Source of the DNA: UBA7398 sp964567545 | GTDB taxonomy: Bacteria; Actinomycetota; Actinomycetes; Nanopelagicales; Nanopelagicaceae | NCBI GenBank assembly: GCA_964567545.1 | Contig: CAZMNB010000012.1 | Span: 1 to 26,054, forward strand | Length of the DNA stretch: 26,054 nt | Reading direction: 5' to 3' | Translations under genes and position numbers: made by a program | The notes under the pieces: generated by a model | What the model saw: only the letters and a program-made list of their open reading frames with translations | Database searches by the model: none | What the model was told of the DNA's origin: nothing | Part shown: piece after piece, positions 23,351 through 26,054 of the stretch | Numbering within the stretch: position 1 is the stretch's first letter | How the letters are laid out: every line of letters begins with the position of its first letter

Positions 23351-23409
23351 CCACTCTTCCCAATCCGTTAAAAGATGGAGTTTTACCCATTAACTGAGAA
23401 GATGTCTCC

Positions 23410-24543
23410 ATGCGCGAGATCGTGATTCTAGGATCGACTGGATCAATCGGGCTACAGGCTCTGGAGATAGTTGCCACAAACCCCGGAAAATTTAGAGTCG
23501 TCGGTTTAGCTGCGGGTTCCAAGAATATCGAACTATTAATTGCGCAAGCGAAAAAATTCAACGTTCCGATTGTTGGCACTACTGCGGACAGTTCCGCGAT
23601 AAAGGATGGCATTGCCGGCTTAAACGTTATTGATGGTCCAACTGCGGCTGCTCAAATTGCATCAATTCCGTGTGACGTTGTGTTGAATGGAATAAGTGGA
23701 TCAATCGGATTAGAACCAACGCTATCTGCACTTGCTGCCGGAAATTTAGTTGCGCTAGCAAATAAAGAATCTTTAGTTGCAGGTGGCGATTTAGTAATGG
23801 CATATGGCCGAGATCGGATAATTCCAGTCGATTCTGAGCACTCGGCTTTGTATCAATGCTTGCTTGCTGGAAAATTAAGCGATGTTAAGCGAGTTATTCT
23901 AACGGCGAGTGGTGGTCCATTTAGAGATCGAAGTGATCTTTCTACAGTGACCGTTGCAGAGGCTCTAACTCACCCAACTTGGAACATGGGTAATGTGGTA
24001 ACGATTAATTCTGCAACGTTGGTTAATAAAGGTTTAGAAATAATTGAAGCCCATTATTTATTTGAAATGCCATATGAGAAAATCGATGCTGTTATCCATC
24101 CACAATCGGTGATTCATTCAATGGTGGAATTTAGCGATGGCTCAACTCTGGCACAAGCCAGTCCACCAAATATGAAAGGTCCAATTGGATTTGCCCTGGG
24201 ATTCCCAAATCGAGTTTCAGATTTGATAGCGCCGATTGATTGGAGAGTAAAACAAAATTGGAGTTTTGAGCCAATTAATAATGAAAAATTTCCAGCAATA
24301 GATTTAGCTCGCAGATGTGGTGATTTAGGCGGTGGTACCACCGCAATATTTAATGCCGCTAACGAAGTTGCGGTAGCCGCGTTTCTTGAAAGTCGCATAA
24401 AATTCACAGCAATTGTGGATAGCATCGAAACCGTGTTGCAAAAAATCGGAGCCGGTGCCCCAATAAGATTACGAGATCTAAAAGATGTCAGCGCTATCGA
24501 GAATGATGCCCGACGAGTAGCTCGTGAAACGTTAGGGGTTTAA
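23410..24543 (+). CDS. dxr: 1-deoxy-D-xylulose 5-phosphate reductoisomerase
   Basis: Committed step of the MEP isoprenoid pathway: NADPH-dependent rearrangement and reduction of DXP to MEP, cytoplasmic, fosmidomycin target. 377 residues. NADPH-binding GSTGSIGLQAL at the N-terminus; LANKESLVAGG and the catalytic metal site PVDSEHSALYQ; TASGGPFRDR, THPTWNMG, and HPQSVIHSMVEF follow, all intact. It is the first gene of the dxr-rip1-ispG block, as remembered from Mycobacterium. Its stop is immediately followed by the GTG of the protease. Confidence 0.97.
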   Translation: MREIVILGSTGSIGLQALEIVATNPGKFRVVGLAAGSKNIELLIAQAKKFNVPIVGTTADSSAIKDGIAGLNVIDGPTAAAQIASIPCDVVLNGISGSIGLEPTLSALAAGNLVALANKESLVAGGDLVMAYGRDRIIPVDSEHSALYQCLLAGKLSDVKRVILTASGGPFRDRSDLSTVTVAEALTHPTWNMGNVVTINSATLVNKGLEIIEAHYLFEMPYEKIDAVIHPQSVIHSMVEFSDGSTLAQASPPNMKGPIGFALGFPNRVSDLIAPIDWRVKQNWSFEPINNEKFPAIDLARRCGDLGGGTTAIFNAANEVAVAAFLESRIKFTAIVDSIETVLQKIGAGAPIRLRDLKDVSAIENDARRVARETLGV

Positions 24544-25731
24544 GTGGGAATTCTTGGAGTAATTGCTTTTGTAGTTGCACTGCTGTTTTCGGTAATGGTC
24601 CATGAATTCGGTCATTACATAACGGCAAAACGATATGGCATGAAAGTAACCGAATTCTTTCTAGGATTTGGAAAGCGAATTTGGTCTACTACTAAGGGTG
24701 AAACTGAATTTGGCATCAAAGCCATTCCTGCAGGCGGTTATTGCAAAATTGTGGGGATGTCACCACGAGAAGAGCTAGCTAACGAAGATAGTGATCGTGC
24801 TTTCTATAAAGCATCTTCTAAACGACGCCTAGTTGTATTAGGTGCGGGTTCATTTAATCATTTTGTTTTGGGAATCTTATTGCTTTTTGCGCTAATTGCT
24901 GGCTTAGGAACTTCCCAAATCTTGCCAATCGTTGAAGAGACGCTGCCGTGTATAAGAACGACGGAAGCTGTGTGCACCTCAAGCTCTGCAACGTCACCTG
25001 CCTATCTTGCTGGCATTTTGGCAAGTGATGAGATTGTAGGTGTAAACGCCAAAGAAAATATGAAATGGTCCGAAATTGTTCCAATAATTAGAGAGTCGGC
25101 TGGCAAAGAAATTACGCTATCGATTCTGCGCAATGGTGAAAAACTCTCAATTGCAGTAACTCCGGTTCAAATCACGGTAGATGGAAAGAGTTGGGGAATA
25201 ATTGGGGTTAGAAATAAGGTCGGCTTAGTTCGAGAGCGCCCAATTACCGCAGGTAAAGAGACCGCTTTAATTACTAAAGATCTAGTCGTGGGTTCAGTAA
25301 AAGCTTTAATTTCACTACCGACTCAAATACCCGCGCTAGTTCGCCAAACATTTGGTGGCGAGAAGCGAAACTCTGAAGGTTTAGTTGGTGTTGTGGGAGT
25401 AGCGCGAGTTTCAGCTCAGACTGCAAGTAGCGGTGCGCTAACTTTCCCGGAAAAAATAGCTTCCTTTGTTCTGATTATCGCAAGCTTGAATATATTCGTC
25501 GGTATTTTTAATTTATTACCGATTCTGCCGTTAGATGGCGGACACATGGCGGTTGCGGTTATTGAAGGAGTTCGCCGCAAAATTGCACTTGCTCGAAGAA
25601 AGAGTGACCCAGGACCAATTGATGTGGAACGGTTAACTCCAATTACGATGGTGGTCTTTGGCCTCCTTGCTGCGTTAACGTTATTGCTGCTTGCTGCTGA
25701 TATTTTCAATCCGATTTCACTTGGACTTTAG
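24544..25731 (+). CDS. rseP: Site-2 zinc metalloprotease (RseP/Rip1 family)
   Basis: Membrane-embedded protease that cuts transmembrane anchors, such as anti-sigma factors, after a first external cut. 395 residues. The zinc motif HEFGH (His20, Glu21, His24) is in the first helix; the third ligand lies in NLLPILPLDGGHM near the C-terminus. Between them a PDZ domain (ILASDEIVGVNAKEN, then IRESAGKEITLSILRNGEK) would gate substrates. GTG start directly at the dxr stop. The position between dxr and ispG is the same as Rip1 of Mycobacterium tuberculosis. Confidence 0.94.
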   Translation: MGILGVIAFVVALLFSVMVHEFGHYITAKRYGMKVTEFFLGFGKRIWSTTKGETEFGIKAIPAGGYCKIVGMSPREELANEDSDRAFYKASSKRRLVVLGAGSFNHFVLGILLLFALIAGLGTSQILPIVEETLPCIRTTEAVCTSSSATSPAYLAGILASDEIVGVNAKENMKWSEIVPIIRESAGKEITLSILRNGEKLSIAVTPVQITVDGKSWGIIGVRNKVGLVRERPITAGKETALITKDLVVGSVKALISLPTQIPALVRQTFGGEKRNSEGLVGVVGVARVSAQTASSGALTFPEKIASFVLIIASLNIFVGIFNLLPILPLDGGHMAVAVIEGVRRKIALARRKSDPGPIDVERLTPITMVVFGLLAALTLLLLAADIFNPISLGL

Positions 25732-25733
25732 GG

Positions 25734-25745
25734 CAGAATAGGCAG
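25734..25745 (+). promoter_or_regulatory. Possible leaderless -10 box of ispG
   Basis: CAGAAT (25734-25739) matches the -10 consensus at 4/6 and ends 6 bases before the ispG ATG, directly after the rseP stop. There is no good Shine-Dalgarno. The gene may also simply be read through from rseP. Confidence 0.3.
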
Positions 25746-26054
25746 ATGACCGATCTAGGAATGCCAAGCGCGCCACCGCCAACACTTGCGCCTCGTCGTA
25801 AATCTAAGCAATTAAAAGTCGGCAGCGTTTTAGTTGGTGGCGATGCACCGGTAAGTGTGCAATCAATGTGCACCACGCTAACTTCTGATGTAAACGCAAC
25901 TTTGCAACAGATTGCAGAGTTGACTGCTTCCGGATGCCAGATTGTGCGAGTAGCGGTACCTAGTCAAGATGATGCTGATGCACTGGCGCAGATTGCTAAA
26001 AAATCACAGATTCCAGTAATTGCAGATATTCACTTTCAGCCAAAATATATTTTT
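25746..26054 (+). CDS. ispG: 4-hydroxy-3-methylbut-2-enyl diphosphate synthase (3' partial)
   Basis: [4Fe-4S] enzyme making HMBPP from MEcPP, the penultimate MEP-pathway step; so two MEP genes flank the protease. 103 residues are visible before the window ends; the full protein is about 380. N-terminal TIM-barrel landmarks are PVSVQSMCTT, QIAELTASGCQIVRVAVPS and IPVIADIHFQPKYIF, all standard. The cluster-binding cysteines are in the missing C-terminal part. The ATG is 14 bases after the rseP stop. Confidence 0.96.
   Translation, partial: MTDLGMPSAPPPTLAPRRKSKQLKVGSVLVGGDAPVSVQSMCTTLTSDVNATLQQIAELTASGCQIVRVAVPSQDDADALAQIAKKSQIPVIADIHFQPKYIF

Overview
The window looks like chromosome from a low-GC actinobacterium, most likely a streamlined freshwater lineage such as the Nanopelagicales (acI). 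Three things point there: the order rpsB-tsf-pyrH-frr-cdsA-rlmN followed later by dxr-rip1/rseP-ispG is the actinobacterial one (as remembered from Mycobacterium), base composition is in the low-to-mid 40s % GC by eye, and genes are packed with overlapping stops and starts. Two runs of exactly 100 N show this is a scaffolded draft (metagenome or single-cell type). The taxon is an inference; no rRNA is present.

Layout. (1) 1-4947, + strand: core translation and envelope block: rpsB (5' end outside the window), tsf, pyrH, frr, cdsA, rlmN. (2) 5014-10594, + strand: polyamine block: gamma-aminobutyraldehyde dehydrogenase (patD) and a complete spermidine/putrescine ABC importer (binding lipoprotein, ATPase, two permeases). 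(3) 10596-13127, - strand: a secreted protein with a Pro-Gln repeat linker and about ten propeller-like repeats; its linker carries both assembly gaps. (4) 13232-14230 (+) agmatinase, converging on 14227-15570 (-) GABA aminotransferase. (5) 15591-22255, - strand: sugar operon, transcribed in the order binding protein, two CUT1 permeases, ROK regulator, GH4 6-phospho-glycosidase, BadF-type sugar kinase. (6) 22377-23330 (+) a divergent lipoprotein with TolB/PD40-like repeats. (7) 23410-26054, + strand: dxr, rip1/rseP, ispG (cut by the window end).

How it fits together. The polyamine genes cover uptake, agmatine to putrescine, aminobutyraldehyde to GABA, and GABA to succinate semialdehyde; no separate putrescine aminotransferase or succinate-semialdehyde dehydrogenase is in the window. 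The sugar operon would import a glycoside, phosphorylate a sugar in the cytoplasm and hydrolyse a 6-phospho-glycoside under ROK control; its ABC ATPase is not here and is presumably shared. Both catabolic blocks sit as an accessory cargo between two conserved core blocks.

No intergenic stretch exceeds 300 bases; the largest (22256-22376, 13128-13231, 23331-23409, 4948-5013, 1609-1670, 6442-6501) are described as regulatory entries or in the neighbouring genes. I saw no tRNA, rRNA, CRISPR array, insertion sequence or integrase. The most notable non-gene signals are a 55-bp duplication showing that one gap is an assembly artefact, an 18-bp hairpin at the binding-protein/permease junction, tandem operator-like repeats at the sugar promoter, and several probable leaderless starts.
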